DNA from: Acidovorax sp. SUPP3334
GTDB taxonomy: Bacteria; Pseudomonadota; Gammaproteobacteria; Burkholderiales; Burkholderiaceae_C
Assembly: GCF_030159055.1 (NCBI RefSeq)
Contig: NZ_BQXQ01000022.1
Span: 25,088 to 89,087, forward strand
Direction of reading: 5' to 3'
DNA: 64,000 nucleotides
The notes below the pieces were generated by a model that ran no database searches, had not been told where the DNA came from, and saw only the letters and a program-made list of their open reading frames with translations. Both the position numbers and the translations under genes were made by a program. Of the stretch, positions 26,792 through 36,747 are shown in pieces. Within the stretch, counting starts at the first letter, position 1. The number at the start of each line of letters is the position of its first letter.

Positions 26792-27859
26792 TCAGGACCA
26801 GCCGCTGAACACGCTGACCCGGTTGCGCCCTTCGTCCTTGGCCACATAGAGCGCGCGGTCGGCCCGCGCCAGCAGGGCGTGCGGATCGCTCACCTCTTCG
26901 AACCCCGCCGTGGCGACCCCGAGGCTGGCGGTGACCGGCCGGTGGGGCCAGTCGCTCGCGGCCAGGGCGGCGCGCAACTGGTCGGCGACGGCCCGGGCGC
27001 CCGCCGCGTCGGTGTGCGGCAGCACCACGCAGAACTCTTCGCCGCCGAAGCGGGCCGCGAAGTCCCCGGCCCGCACGCTGGCGCGGATCACCCCGGCCGC
27101 GTGCCGCAGGATTTCATCGCCTGCCGGATGGCCCAGGTCGTCGTTGACGCGCTTGAAATGGTCCAGGTCCACCATCACGAGGCTCAGTGGCAGCCGTGCG
27201 CGCTTGCATTCGTCCCAGCTGGTGCGCAGATGGCGGTCCAGGCAGCGCCGGTTCCACAGCCCCGTGAGCCCGTCGGTCATGCTCTCCAGTTCGAGCCCTG
27301 CCATGGCCTGGCGCAGTTCCAGCTGGGTCACCACCTGGCGGGCCAGCGACTGCAGGGCGCGGCGCTCGGCGTCGGAGAGCGTGCGCGGTTCGCGGTCGAT
27401 CACGCAGACGGTGCCGATCGGCATGCCGTCCGAAGTCACCAGCGGCGCGCCCGCGTAAAAGCGGATGCCAGGTTCGCCGGTCACCAGCGGATTGCCGGAA
27501 AAGCGCGGGTCGAGGTTCGCGTCCGGCACTTCGAACACATAGTCGGGCTGCAAGATGGCATGGGCGCAGAAGGCCAGCTCCCGGGGCGTCTCGGCGGCGT
27601 CGAGCCCCACCCGTGATTTGAACCACTGCCGCTCGGTGTCGATCAGCGAGATCAGCGCGATCGGCGCCTGGCAGACCGCGGAGGCCAGCGTGGTCAGATC
27701 GTCGAAGGCCTGCTCGGGGGCCGTGTCCAGCACCCTCAGCTTTTCGAGGGCCTCCAGGCGCTGCGGCTCGTTGAATGGCAGCGGCGCGCCTTGGGGCAGG
27801 TCTTGTTGCGCGGAAGGCGCGGCGTCGGCAGGAACTTCGGGTTTCAGGGTGACAGGCAT
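26792..27859 (-). CDS. GAF-GGDEF diguanylate cyclase
   Basis: 355-aa cytoplasmic protein. A GAF domain spans about residues 35-185 (FDDLTTLASAVCQAPIALIS, then GAPLVTSDGMPIGTVCVID). The C-terminal GGDEF domain has an intact GGEEF active site at 272-276. An RAGD inhibitory site (263-266) sits the correct five residues upstream, so c-di-GMP product inhibition is expected. No transmembrane segment. The ATG at 27859 is preferred; another at 27904 lacks a ribosome-binding site. The GAF ligand is unknown. It stands alone. Confidence 0.92.
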   Translation of the reverse strand: MPVTLKPEVPADAAPSAQQDLPQGAPLPFNEPQRLEALEKLRVLDTAPEQAFDDLTTLASAVCQAPIALISLIDTERQWFKSRVGLDAAETPRELAFCAHAILQPDYVFEVPDANLDPRFSGNPLVTGEPGIRFYAGAPLVTSDGMPIGTVCVIDREPRTLSDAERRALQSLARQVVTQLELRQAMAGLELESMTDGLTGLWNRRCLDRHLRTSWDECKRARLPLSLVMVDLDHFKRVNDDLGHPAGDEILRHAAGVIRASVRAGDFAARFGGEEFCVVLPHTDAAGARAVADQLRAALAASDWPHRPVTASLGVATAGFEEVSDPHALLARADRALYVAKDEGRNRVSVFSGWS

Positions 27860-28190
27860 CTTGGGCTTCACTTTTCGGGACGACACAGAGTGTGTACGCA
27901 GCATGCCGATGTTCTGTTGTATCCATTTGCTACAGCCAAGGTCATCCCCTGGGGTTGACGGGCGGCAGCGACGCTGGCACGGTTGTGTTTTTGCTATGAA
28001 AAATATAGCTATGTGCCTTAGAAGATATTGCGCTGGAGCCGTTTTTGACGCAAAGACTGTCGGCGCGGGGTGCCGGTCCGCGCAGTTCGTCCACTGACGG
28101 GCTGCGCAGCACTGCGTGGCCCGGCGAAACCACGGGGCGGGCGCCCCCCGTGCCTGCGGGCTCGGCCGGCCGGAGCTGCCTCCGCTCCGG
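27860..28190. other. 331-bp gene-free stretch holding a repeat copy
   Basis: Region upstream of the GGDEF gene and downstream of the effector candidate. Apart from repeat copy 3 (27992-28050) I see only GC-rich sequence without a clear hairpin-plus-T terminator. The GGDEF promoter should lie here. Confidence 0.6.
27992..28050 (+). repeat. Interspersed repeat, copy 3
   Basis: TGCTAT at 27992, AT-rich arm, TAGC at 28006, TGCGCTGGAGCC at 28029, tail GTTTTTGACG. One of the best-preserved copies and intergenic. Confidence 0.92.
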
Positions 28191-28868
28191 CTAGGCCCGT
28201 TGGAAGAAATGGCGCAGCCGCTGCGCGAATCCTCCGGATGAAGACTTTTCCGGCGTGGTGGGGGTAGGGGCCGCGCTGGCCGCCGCCGGCACAGTGGCCT
28301 GCGCCTTGGCGCGCGCCTGGTCCTCGGCGTCGAACAGGTCTTGCAGGGTGACTCTCGTCGCTTGGGCCTCCAGCTCGGGCTCCTCTTCGATGGTGAAAAG
28401 GGTTCGGTCTTGCAATCGGGCCATGGCCGCTTGGACCTCGAGGCTGTCTGCGTCCTCGATTTCCCCGGCGTGTGCCGGGTCCGGCGCCGGCTGTGTTGCG
28501 GGCGCAGGCTCCTGCTGGATTTCGGGGCGTGTCTCGGAAGGGGTGGGCGCCGCCTGTGGCTCGGGTGCGGGACGGTGCAGCGAGGCGGCAAAGGCCGGCC
28601 CTGCGCTCGCGTTCATGTAGCGGATGGCGGAGGCCACGTCGGACGCCTGCTGGCTGGCGGTGCCGTCCTCCAGGGGTTGGCGTGGCTGGGGCGCGGTCGC
28701 GGGCTTGGAATGGCGCCCCATCAGGCCGGACAGCAGGCCGCCACTGTGGCGGCTGCTGCTGGTGCTGCTGCTGGTTTTCGGCGCCGAGCCCGCTGTTTTC
28801 CCGGGCGCGGCCGATGTCGGCGCATTCGGGGTGGGACGGGAGTGCGTCAGTAATTTGGAGAATTTCAC
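28191..28868 (-). CDS. Candidate type III effector, 225 aa, unknown function
   Basis: I recognise no domain. The start is a GTG at 28868, with AAAGGT about eight bases upstream. Residues 1-65 are Ser/Thr/Pro/Lys-rich without acidic residues or a signal peptide (for example KTSSSTSSSRHSGG), as in type III secretion signals. A Pro/Ala/Glu-rich disordered region follows (about 98-135), then a helical segment around 140-190 (LEVQAAMARLQDRTLF, VTLQDLFDAEDQARAK) and a basic amphipathic C-terminus FAQRLRHFFQRA. A perfect PIP promoter on the same strand precedes it. Both neighbours are ordinary genes, so it is an isolated effector locus. Effector status is inferred from promoter and composition. Confidence 0.75.
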   Translation of the reverse strand: MKFSKLLTHSRPTPNAPTSAAPGKTAGSAPKTSSSTSSSRHSGGLLSGLMGRHSKPATAPQPRQPLEDGTASQQASDVASAIRYMNASAGPAFAASLHRPAPEPQAAPTPSETRPEIQQEPAPATQPAPDPAHAGEIEDADSLEVQAAMARLQDRTLFTIEEEPELEAQATRVTLQDLFDAEDQARAKAQATVPAAASAAPTPTTPEKSSSGGFAQRLRHFFQRA

Positions 28869-28915
28869 GGCCAGACCTTTGTTTCCACTGGCTCAGGCCA
28901 GAGGAATGAAACAGG

Positions 28916-28976
28916 ATGGTGTGACGGGTGCCGTGGAATTTGATTTACCGCGCGAACATTCGATGGGTCACCCGAA
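28916..28976 (-). promoter_or_regulatory. Perfect PIP box with -10 (minus strand)
   Basis: Read on the minus strand: TTCGG (28976-28972), 15 bases, TTCGC (28956-28952), 30 bases, CACCAT (28921-28916) matching YANNNT. Full HrpX/HrpB-type promoter, 47 bases upstream of the GTG at 28868. Confidence 0.9.
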
Positions 28977-29008
28977 GCCACCACATCGCAACGAGCATTA
29001 GGTTGGGG

Positions 29009-29066
29009 TGCTATCTAATTAATAGCTTAAAAGGCATTCGGAACTAGGGCGCAGGGCCTTTTTGAC
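29009..29066 (+). repeat. Interspersed repeat, copy 4
   Basis: TGCTAT at 29009, TAGC at 29023, diverged AGGGCGCAGGGCC at 29046, tail TTTTTGACTC. It lies between the PIP promoter of the effector candidate and the DUF1653 gene. Confidence 0.82.
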
Positions 29067-29087
29067 TCGCTACGGCGTGGCGTCTGG

Positions 29088-29324
29088 TCATGCTTGCACC
29101 GGCTGAAAGCGCGGCTGCTCGCGCCCGTCGATCACCACGGTTTCTTCGAACATCGCGGCGGGGCGCACCCACAGGCCGCGATCGCCGTACAGCGCGCGGT
29201 ACAGCGTCATGGGCTCCAGCGTCTCGCTGTGGCGCACGGTGTCGATCACTTCGTACATCAGGCCCTTGTAGTGGCGGTACAGGCCGGGCGGGGTGCGGTG
29301 CAGCGCGGGGAGTTCGTCGTTCAT
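29088..29324 (-). CDS. DUF1653 domain protein
   Basis: 78-aa cytoplasmic protein that is a single DUF1653 domain: PGLYRHYKGLMYEVIDTVRH (residues 13-32), then EPMTLYRALYGDRGLWVRP (37-55). The family fold is small and beta-rich, and its function is unknown. Length and motif order are normal. It is divergent from an interrupted membrane-protein gene. No operon partner. Confidence 0.9.
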   Translation of the reverse strand: MNDELPALHRTPPGLYRHYKGLMYEVIDTVRHSETLEPMTLYRALYGDRGLWVRPAAMFEETVVIDGREQPRFQPVQA

Positions 29325-29364
29325 GAATAAGATCGGCAGCTTGTCAAAAAGAGGGTGCGGGGCG

Positions 29365-29933
29365 ATGGATCAGGCGGATTTCGTGCACATGGTCCGCATG
29401 AGCGGAGCATGCGAGCGCCGAGGACTCCAGCGCGTAACGGCGCAGTGTCGCCGCTTTCGCGGCCCTGGGCTATGCCTGGGTGGTGGGCTGCCTGCTGCTG
29501 GCGGCCGGGTGGCTGGCCTGGGTGGTGCCGCAACTGCTGCATGGCCGGTTTCGCATCGCGTACGTGTGGGTGGTGCTGGGCGCGGGCGGCCTGCCGTGGA
29601 CCTGCCTGCGGGCGCTTTGGGTGCGCATCACGGCGGCCCACGCGCCCGGCCTGTTCGAAGCGCTGGAGCGCATCCGCGCCAAGGTCAAGGGGCCGACAGA
29701 GCTTTCGCGCTGCTGGATCGTGTGCAAGGCCCTGCGCGAGTTTCCACAGCGGCGGGCCTGCCTCGTCTTCGTCGAATTGCCCGGCCTGGACGATGACGAT
29801 GACGGCCGCGCCAGCCTGTGCCGCTGGCTGGAGCGCCATCTGAGCCTGCCCGGCCCTGGCCCTTTGGGCAGGGGAGTCGCCCGCCCTGCAGGAGATCGAA
29901 CGCTCGGCCTTCGCGCCGGTGCTGTCGCGGTAG
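29365..29933 (+). pseudogene. Interrupted membrane-protein gene (M48-peptidase-like N-terminus)
   Basis: Starts in one frame with MDQADFVHMVRMS (29365). Continuity then moves to the +1 frame near 29400-29405 (EHASAEDSSA), meets an in-frame TAA at 29435-29437, and resumes as RRSVAAFAALGYAWVVGCLL with two hydrophobic segments (to about 29600). HAPGLFEALERIRAKVKGP resembles, from memory, the membrane-linked M48-like proteins of this group. The peptidase core that should follow is missing. A third frame gives GESPALQEIERSAFAPVLSR before a TAG at 29931. One shift, one nonsense codon and a likely deletion make it non-functional. The family call is tentative. Confidence 0.55.
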
Positions 29934-29994
29934 CCGCAGACGGGCTCGGGCAGGGATCGGCGGGGCCAGGCGGCGCCAGTGGGACAATCGGGCG

Positions 29995-31317
29995 ATGCAT
30001 CCCAAAGCCCTTCTGGACGCCTGCGCTGAACTCGTCAGGCTGACCTTGACCCTCGAACACCCCGCCGACGCGGTGGTGTCCCGTTTTTTCCGTGACCACC
30101 GCTCCCTCGGCCCGCGCGAGCGCGCCACCCTGGCCGAGACCGCCTACACCGTGCTGCGCAAGAAGCTGCTGTTCGAGCAGCTGGCCCGTTCGGGCAGCGG
30201 CCCGAAAGAGCGGCGCCTGGCGATTCTCGGCTTCGCCCACAGCCAGGACGAACAGGCCCGCCGCACGAATGGCGGCAATGCCGCCGGCGCGCGGGACTTT
30301 CTGCGCGGCGCGTTGAGCGATGTGGAAAAGAACTGGCTCGACCAGTGCGACGCCGTGCCGGCCGACGACTTGATGGAGCGGCACCGCCACAACCTGCCCG
30401 AATGGCTGGTCGCGCCGCTCAAGAGCCAACTGGGCGACGGCTTCTGGCCACTGGTGGACAGCCTCTCCCAAAGCGCGCCGCTCGATCTGCGCGTGAACGC
30501 CCTGCAGGACAAGCGTGCCGAGGTGCAAAAGGAACTGGCCAAGGCCGGCATCCGCGCGGTTTCAACCCCTTATTCGCCCTGGGGCTTGCGCGTGGAGGGC
30601 AAGCCCGCGCTCGCCAAGCTCGACGCCTTTACCTGCGGTGCCGTGGAGGTGCAGGACGAAGGCTCTCAGTTGCTCGCGCTGCTGCTGGACGCCAAGCGCG
30701 GCGAGATGGTGGTCGATTTCTGCGCGGGCGCCGGCGGCAAGACGCTGGCCATCGGCGCGTCGATGCGCAACACCGGGCGCCTGTATGCCTTCGACGTGTC
30801 GGCCCACCGGCTCGACGCGCTCAAGCCCCGGTTGGCGCGCAGCGGCCTGTCGAACGTGCACCCCGCCGCCATCGCGCACGAGCGCGATGACCGCATCAAG
30901 CGCCTTGCCGGCAAGATCGACCGCGTCCTGGTGGACGCACCGTGTTCCGGCCTGGGCACGCTGCGCCGCAACCCTGACCTGAAATGGCGCCAGACGCCCC
31001 AGGCCGTGCAGGAACTGATCGCCAAGCAGACGGCGATTCTCGCCAGCGCCGCACGCCTGCTCAAGCCGGGCGGCCGGCTGGTGTATGCCACGTGCAGCGT
31101 GTTGCCGCAAGAGAATGAAGGCATCGCCGAGGCGTTCAGCGCGGCGCATGCCGACTTCGTCCCCGGCGACGCGGGCGAACTGCTCACGCAGCTCAAGGTG
31201 GAGCAGGCCCAAGCGCTGTGCAGCGGCATGGCCTCCGGCACTGGTTATCTGCGCCTTTGGCCCCATGTGCACCAGACCGATGGCTTTTTCGCCGCGGTCT
31301 GGACGCGCAAGCCCTGA
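29995..31317 (+). CDS. RsmB-type RNA (cytosine-5) methyltransferase
   Basis: 440-aa SAM-dependent enzyme of the RsmB/NOL1/Nop2/sun family, which methylates cytosine in rRNA (C967 of 16S in E. coli). SAM motif DFCAGAGGKTLAIG (about 240-253), the Cys-containing DAPCSGLGTLRRNPD (motif IV) and the catalytic ATCSVLPQENE (motif VI). The N-terminus is helical as in RsmB but divergent, with the sequence RRTNGGNAAGARDF unlike the NusB-like domain, so the exact target is unsure. The ATG at 29995 was chosen from domain extent. A GACACC/GGTGTC hairpin without T-run lies after it (31348-31362). Confidence 0.9.
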   Translation: MHPKALLDACAELVRLTLTLEHPADAVVSRFFRDHRSLGPRERATLAETAYTVLRKKLLFEQLARSGSGPKERRLAILGFAHSQDEQARRTNGGNAAGARDFLRGALSDVEKNWLDQCDAVPADDLMERHRHNLPEWLVAPLKSQLGDGFWPLVDSLSQSAPLDLRVNALQDKRAEVQKELAKAGIRAVSTPYSPWGLRVEGKPALAKLDAFTCGAVEVQDEGSQLLALLLDAKRGEMVVDFCAGAGGKTLAIGASMRNTGRLYAFDVSAHRLDALKPRLARSGLSNVHPAAIAHERDDRIKRLAGKIDRVLVDAPCSGLGTLRRNPDLKWRQTPQAVQELIAKQTAILASAARLLKPGGRLVYATCSVLPQENEGIAEAFSAAHADFVPGDAGELLTQLKVEQAQALCSGMASGTGYLRLWPHVHQTDGFFAAVWTRKP

Positions 31318-31460
31318 ACTTCGACCCGCCCGGAGCCTTCGCCCCAAGACACCTGTGGTGTCCTGGGTATGCGCGGCTTCGTGCCGATATCGCCTTTTAA
31401 AATCTGCCAGTTGCCCCGAACGGGGTGGCAATTCACTTTAGCTAGCGAAGGCTCTTCACC

Positions 31461-32675
31461 ATGTTGTTACCCGATTGGGCTGTTTTGAACGCCGCCATCG
31501 ACTGGCTGGGCCACGGCTTGTGGAACCTGAGCTGGTGGCAGGTGGTGCTGTACACCCTGTTCACCACGCACATCACCATCGCGGCGGTGACCATCTTCCT
31601 GCACCGCGCGCAGGCCCACCGATCGGTGGAACTCGGGGCCGTGCCTTCGCACTTCTTTCGCTTCTGGCTCTGGATCGGCACGGGCATGGTCACGCGCGAA
31701 TGGGTGGCCATCCACCGCAAGCACCATGCCAAGTGCGAGACCGAAGACGATCCGCACAGCCCGCAGACCCGGGGGCTGGACACGGTGATGTGGCGCGGCG
31801 CCGAGCTGTACCGTGCCGAGGCGAACAATGCCGAGACCGTGCGCAAGTTCGGCCACGGCACTCCCGACGACTGGATGGAGCGCAAAGTCTACAGCCGGTT
31901 CGCCTGGCAGGGCGTGGGCCTGATGCTGATCATCAACCTGGTGCTGTTCGGCGGCCTGGGCGCCACCGTGTGGGCGGTGCAGATGCTGTGGATTCCCTTC
32001 TGGGCGGCGGGCGTGGTCAACGGCATCGGCCACTTCTGGGGCTACCGCAATTTCGAGGCGCAGGACGCCAGCACCAACCTGGTTCCCTGGGGCCTGGTGA
32101 TCGGTGGCGAAGAACTGCACAACAACCACCACACCTATCCGACGGCCGCCAAGTTCTCGGTCAAGCCTTACGAGTTCGACATCGGCTGGATGTACATCAG
32201 CCTCATGCGCAGCGTGGGCTGGGCCACCGTCAAAAAGGTACCCCCGAAACTGCGGCTGGGCGCCGTCAAGCCGGTGGCTGACGAACACACGCTGGAGGCC
32301 CTCATCGCCAACCGCTACGAGGTGATGGCCGGCTACGCGCGCGGTGTGCGCCAGGCCTGCCGCGAAGAACTGGCTGCGCTCAAGGCCCGCAAGGCCGACG
32401 TGTCCGTGCTGCGCGCCGCGCGCCGCTGGGTGCACCGCGATGCCGAAAAGGTGCCTGCGCGCGCCAAGCCGCACCTGGCCCAGGCCCGCGAGGCCCATCC
32501 GGTACTGGACAAGATGATCACCATGCGCGAAGAGCTGCGCCAGTTGTGGCTGAACACCTCGCAATCGCGCGAGCAGCTCACGGCGGACCTGCAAGCCTGG
32601 TGCCGGCGTGCCGAAGAAAGCGGCGTGACCGCGTTGCGTGAGTTCTCGCTGCGCCTGCGCGCGGCACAGGTCTGA
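31461..32675 (+). CDS. Fatty acid desaturase (acyl-lipid/CoA type)
   Basis: 404-aa inner-membrane di-iron desaturase. The three histidine boxes are complete: HRAQAH (48-53), HRKHH (85-89) and HNNHH (220-224), with paired hydrophobic segments between. This is the delta-9 stearoyl-CoA desaturase-like family and should introduce a cis double bond into membrane acyl chains. The C-terminal 100 residues (from about 285) are a charged helical extension beyond the catalytic part. A promoter-like AT-rich stretch with TTTTAAAATC at 31395-31405 precedes it. Monocistronic. Confidence 0.93.
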   Translation: MLLPDWAVLNAAIDWLGHGLWNLSWWQVVLYTLFTTHITIAAVTIFLHRAQAHRSVELGAVPSHFFRFWLWIGTGMVTREWVAIHRKHHAKCETEDDPHSPQTRGLDTVMWRGAELYRAEANNAETVRKFGHGTPDDWMERKVYSRFAWQGVGLMLIINLVLFGGLGATVWAVQMLWIPFWAAGVVNGIGHFWGYRNFEAQDASTNLVPWGLVIGGEELHNNHHTYPTAAKFSVKPYEFDIGWMYISLMRSVGWATVKKVPPKLRLGAVKPVADEHTLEALIANRYEVMAGYARGVRQACREELAALKARKADVSVLRAARRWVHRDAEKVPARAKPHLAQAREAHPVLDKMITMREELRQLWLNTSQSREQLTADLQAWCRRAEESGVTALREFSLRLRAAQV

Positions 32676-32787
32676 GGTTGCCGGGCCCCAGGCCTTTGTG
32701 ATCGGTTTCCGCCTGCCGCACTGACCGATCCGTTGGCTGAAGCGGGCAGGGCTTTTCGGCCGCTGCAGGATGCCCGCCCAGCAGGCC

Positions 32788-33198
32788 TCAATGGGCTGCG
32801 CCGACACGGCTTTCTGCGCTCGCCCTGTTTTCGCCCAACGTTCTGGTCCACCGGGCAGCCACCCAGGCCCAGGCATGCGCGAGGGCGCTGCGTTGGGGCG
32901 CAGCCTCCGTCAGCACGGCACGGGCCGCCGTAAGGCCGGGATTGTGCAGTCGCACCCAGGCAGCGCTGCCTCCCTGCGTCAACGTTTGTCCAGCCACCAG
33001 GCTTTGCCGGGCCGCATGCAGCACCTGCCCGCAGATCAGCGGGCCAAAGCCCAGCCGAAGATCGCCTTCCAGCGCCTGGAGCGTGCTGGCGGCAGGCAGG
33101 CACACCAGCACATGCTGCCCGGGGGCGATGTCCAGCACCAAACGGCAGGCATTGGCAGAAGCGGAGGCGGGGCGGCGGGCGTGTGTCGTGGCGGTCAT
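32788..33198 (-). CDS. Small DUF2917-like protein
   Basis: 136 aa, cytoplasmic, no signal peptide. The core is a small beta-rich region (RLVLDIAPGQHVLVCLPAAS, then LEGDLRLGFGP and LVAGQTLTQGGSAAWVRLHN), which resembles the DUF2917 family from memory; function unknown. The ATG at 33198 has AAGGAG seven bases upstream, a strong start. It is divergent from the MocR regulator, the arrangement expected of a MocR target (inference). An in-frame extension to 33423 lies in the shared promoter and was rejected. Confidence 0.7.
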   Translation of the reverse strand: MTATTHARRPASASANACRLVLDIAPGQHVLVCLPAASTLQALEGDLRLGFGPLICGQVLHAARQSLVAGQTLTQGGSAAWVRLHNPGLTAARAVLTEAAPQRSALAHAWAWVAARWTRTLGENRASAESRVGAAH

Positions 33199-33421
33199 GG
33201 CGGACTCCTTCGGATGAACGCCCAAGCGTAAGAAAAGCCGGCCCCGAAAGGCAGGTACACGCGGCTCGGGCGGCAGGTAGAACAGCCGCGATCGGCAGGG
33301 GCCTGTTATGGTTCGCCAGGTTCCATCCTGTATCTGTTCCGGTGCCATGCGCCGGGGCATGATGGGTCTCCCGCATGCCGCGCGCGGGCCTGGTGTGCGC
33401 GGGTTCTTTTGATGCTGCGCC

Positions 33422-34924
33422 ATGCCCCGCTCCGCCGATACCCGAGAGACTCCTCTGTACCGCCAATTGGCGGCCCTTTATGTGCAGGCGATCGCCGCTG
33501 GCAGCCTGCGGCCCGGCATGCGCATGCCCTCCGTTCGCGAGCTGTGCCAGCGCCATCAGGTGAGCCTGACCACCGCGCTGCAGGTGCTGCGGCATCTCGA
33601 ATCCCAGGGCGCCGTGGAGGCGCGCGAGCGCGTGGGCTACTTCGTGCGGGAGCCTGGCGGCGTGGTGCTGCCCGGGGCGCGCGAGCCCGAATTGCTCGAA
33701 CCGCTGCCGGACGATCCGGGCGTGTTTGCCGGCATCAACGAGCGCATTTCGATGTTCCTGGAAAAAGCCCGCCGCGCCGGACGCGTGCCGCTGGACCTGG
33801 GAAGCGCCATGCCGGCACCCAGCCTGTTCGACGCCCGGGCGCTGAACCGGTTGGCGCAAAGCCTGTTGCGCGAGCAGCCCGACATCCTGGTCTATGGGCC
33901 TTCCGCGCCCACCACCCACCCGGAATTCCAGCAGGCGATGGCGCGCCATGCGCTCACCTTCGGCGTGTGCCTGTCGCCTGCCGACATCGGCGCCACCCAC
34001 GGCAACTCCGAAGCCGTGACGCTGGCGCTCGACGCCATTGCCGAGCCCGGCGACGTGATCGCGGTGGAGTCGCCCACGTTCTTCGGCATCCTGCAGGCCA
34101 TTCAGGTGCGCGGTCTTCGTGCGTTGGAGATTCCGTGCAGCCCGCACACCGGGATATCGCTGGAGGCGCTGGAATTGGCGGCGCGCAACGAGCCCCGCCT
34201 GAAAGGCGTGGTGGTCGTGCCCCACCTGCAGATGCCCCAGGGCAGTGTGATGCCCGACGCGCACAAGGAGCGCCTGGTTGCGCTGTGCGTGGAATACGGC
34301 CTGGCACTGATCGAAGACGACATCTATCGCGAGTTCGTCGAATCGCCCCGCGCGCTGCGCCCTGCCAAGGCCTGGGACAAGGTGGGCGATGCGGGCCAGG
34401 TCATCTATTGCGCCTCGCTCAGCAAGAGTTTTGCGCCTGGCCTTCGGCAGGGCTGGATGAGTGCGGGGCGCTGGCAGGCCCGGGTGCAGATGCTCAAGTT
34501 CGCACGCACGCGCAACATGCAGACGTGGTCCCAGTTGCTGGCCGCGCGCAGCGTGGATTCGCCGGCCTACGAGCGCCACATGCGGCGCATGCGCATCCAA
34601 TTGCGGCAGCAGCGCGATCAGTCCGCACGCGCCGTGGCGAGGTACTTTCCTGTCGGCACGCGGCTGAGCTTGCCGCCGGGAGGCATCAGCCTGTGGCTGG
34701 AACTCCCGCCCGACCTGTCCACCACGCGCCTGTACGACCAGGCCCTTCAGTGCGGCATCCGCATCGCGCCCGGGCCGATGTTCTCCAACACCGGGCGCTA
34801 TGAGAACTTCTTGCGCCTGAGCTGCGGCATGCCGTTCACCCCTGAAGTGAAGGAGGCCTACCGCACGCTCGGCATGCTCATGGAGCGCCAGCGCGCAGAA
34901 CTCCCGTTGCGCCGGGCTGCGTGA
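33422..34924 (+). CDS. MocR-type GntR/aminotransferase regulator
   Basis: 500-aa regulator. A GntR winged helix spans residues 10-75 (TPLYRQLAALYVQAIAAGSL, PSVRELCQRHQVS). A linker joins it to a fold-type I aminotransferase domain (about 120-490) with the PLP lysine Lys335 in SLSKSFAPG, plus HGNSEAVTLALDAI and IEDDIYREF. MocR proteins bind PLP and usually control an adjacent metabolic or transporter gene. Here the divergent neighbour is the DUF2917-like gene at 33198. Ligand unknown. A bidirectional terminator separates it from rpmG. Confidence 0.93.
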   Translation: MPRSADTRETPLYRQLAALYVQAIAAGSLRPGMRMPSVRELCQRHQVSLTTALQVLRHLESQGAVEARERVGYFVREPGGVVLPGAREPELLEPLPDDPGVFAGINERISMFLEKARRAGRVPLDLGSAMPAPSLFDARALNRLAQSLLREQPDILVYGPSAPTTHPEFQQAMARHALTFGVCLSPADIGATHGNSEAVTLALDAIAEPGDVIAVESPTFFGILQAIQVRGLRALEIPCSPHTGISLEALELAARNEPRLKGVVVVPHLQMPQGSVMPDAHKERLVALCVEYGLALIEDDIYREFVESPRALRPAKAWDKVGDAGQVIYCASLSKSFAPGLRQGWMSAGRWQARVQMLKFARTRNMQTWSQLLAARSVDSPAYERHMRRMRIQLRQQRDQSARAVARYFPVGTRLSLPPGGISLWLELPPDLSTTRLYDQALQCGIRIAPGPMFSNTGRYENFLRLSCGMPFTPEVKEAYRTLGMLMERQRAELPLRRAA

Positions 34925-35022
34925 TGTCGATGGGGCCGGTGTCCGTGCTGGCGGTGCGATAGGGCGCGGCATGAATTGCGCCAACCAGGGCGTGGACCGC
35001 TGCCGACAGCGAGCCGGCCATA

Positions 35023-35055
35023 AAAAAACCGCCCGGGGTGAGCGGGCGGTTTTTT
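35023..35055. terminator. Bidirectional terminator between MocR gene and rpmG
   Basis: A6 then CCGCCCG (35029-35035), loop GGGTGAG, CGGGCGG (35043-35049) then T6. Perfect 13-bp stem counting the A/T arms; serves both convergent units. Confidence 0.95.
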
Positions 35056-35072
35056 GAAGGACCGAGGCTGAA

Positions 35073-35243
35073 TCACTTCAGCTTCATTTCCTTGTATTCG
35101 ACGTGCTTGCGAGCTTTTGGATCAAATTTCATGATCAGCATCTTCTCGGGCATCGTCTTCTTGTTCTTGGTCGTGGTGTAGAAGTGGCCGGTACCCGCAG
35201 TGGATTCCAGCTTGATCTTGTCGCGTCCGCCTTTGCTTGCCAT
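35073..35243 (-). CDS. rpmG: 50S ribosomal protein L33
   Basis: 56-aa protein, [20 protein letters not shown] at the N-terminus, then [20 protein letters not shown] and the terminal VEYKEMKLK. No CxxC zinc motif, so it is the zinc-independent (C-minus) form. Small basic large-subunit protein. It lies 11 bp downstream of rpmB in the usual rpmB-rpmG operon and ends at the bidirectional terminator. The GGAGAAG upstream is a good ribosome-binding site. Confidence 0.97.
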   Translation of the reverse strand: MASKGGRDKIKLESTAGTGHFYTTTKNKKTMPEKMLIMKFDPKARKHVEYKEMKLK

Positions 35244-35254
35244 GGTGCTTCTCC

Positions 35255-35488
35255 TTAAGCTTGGCCACGTGCGCGCAGGTCTGCGAGCACGGAGTCAATA
35301 CCGTTCTTGTCGATCAAACGCAGGCCGGCATTGGAAATGCGCAGACGAACCCAACGGTTTTCGCTCTCGACCCAGAAACGGCGGTATTGCAGGTTCGGCA
35401 GGAACCGGCGCTTGGTTTTGTTGTTGGCGTGGGAAACGTTGTTCCCAACCATCGGGCCTTTGCCCGTGACTTCACATACGCGTGCCAT
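35255..35488 (-). CDS. rpmB: 50S ribosomal protein L28
   Basis: 77-aa L28 with the family start [20 protein letters not shown], then [20 protein letters not shown] and the C-terminal [16 protein letters not shown]. Normal length. First gene of rpmB-rpmG. A consensus TATAAT lies about 180 bases upstream, giving a long leader in which L28/L33 control could act (inference). Confidence 0.98.
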   Translation of the reverse strand: MARVCEVTGKGPMVGNNVSHANNKTKRRFLPNLQYRRFWVESENRWVRLRISNAGLRLIDKNGIDSVLADLRARGQA

Positions 35489-35663
35489 GAGGACACTCCA
35501 GTATTTTCAACGGCCTTCGAGCGGGTGCCCTGCGGATTCGCCAGCGAACGACGCCGTGGATCGCAAGGCCTGTCGTCGGCCTCACCTCGCCAGTTCAGGG
35601 TGGCGGTAACCCGATCGCCTCATAAAAGCGCCGGCGCAAGCCGGCCTTCAATTTCAGCAAAGC

Positions 35664-35676
35664 CGCAGATTATAGC
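35664..35676 (-). promoter_or_regulatory. rpmB promoter, GCTATAAT element
   Basis: On the minus strand GCTATAAT (35676-35669) is followed by CTGCGGCTTTG. The same GCTATAAT plus GCGG/TGGGCTTT arrangement precedes rpsP and rplS in this window, suggesting a shared ribosomal-protein promoter style. No consensus -35 was recognised. Confidence 0.65.
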
Positions 35677-35685
35677 CCGCTTTGT

Positions 35686-36747
<1,062 letters not shown>

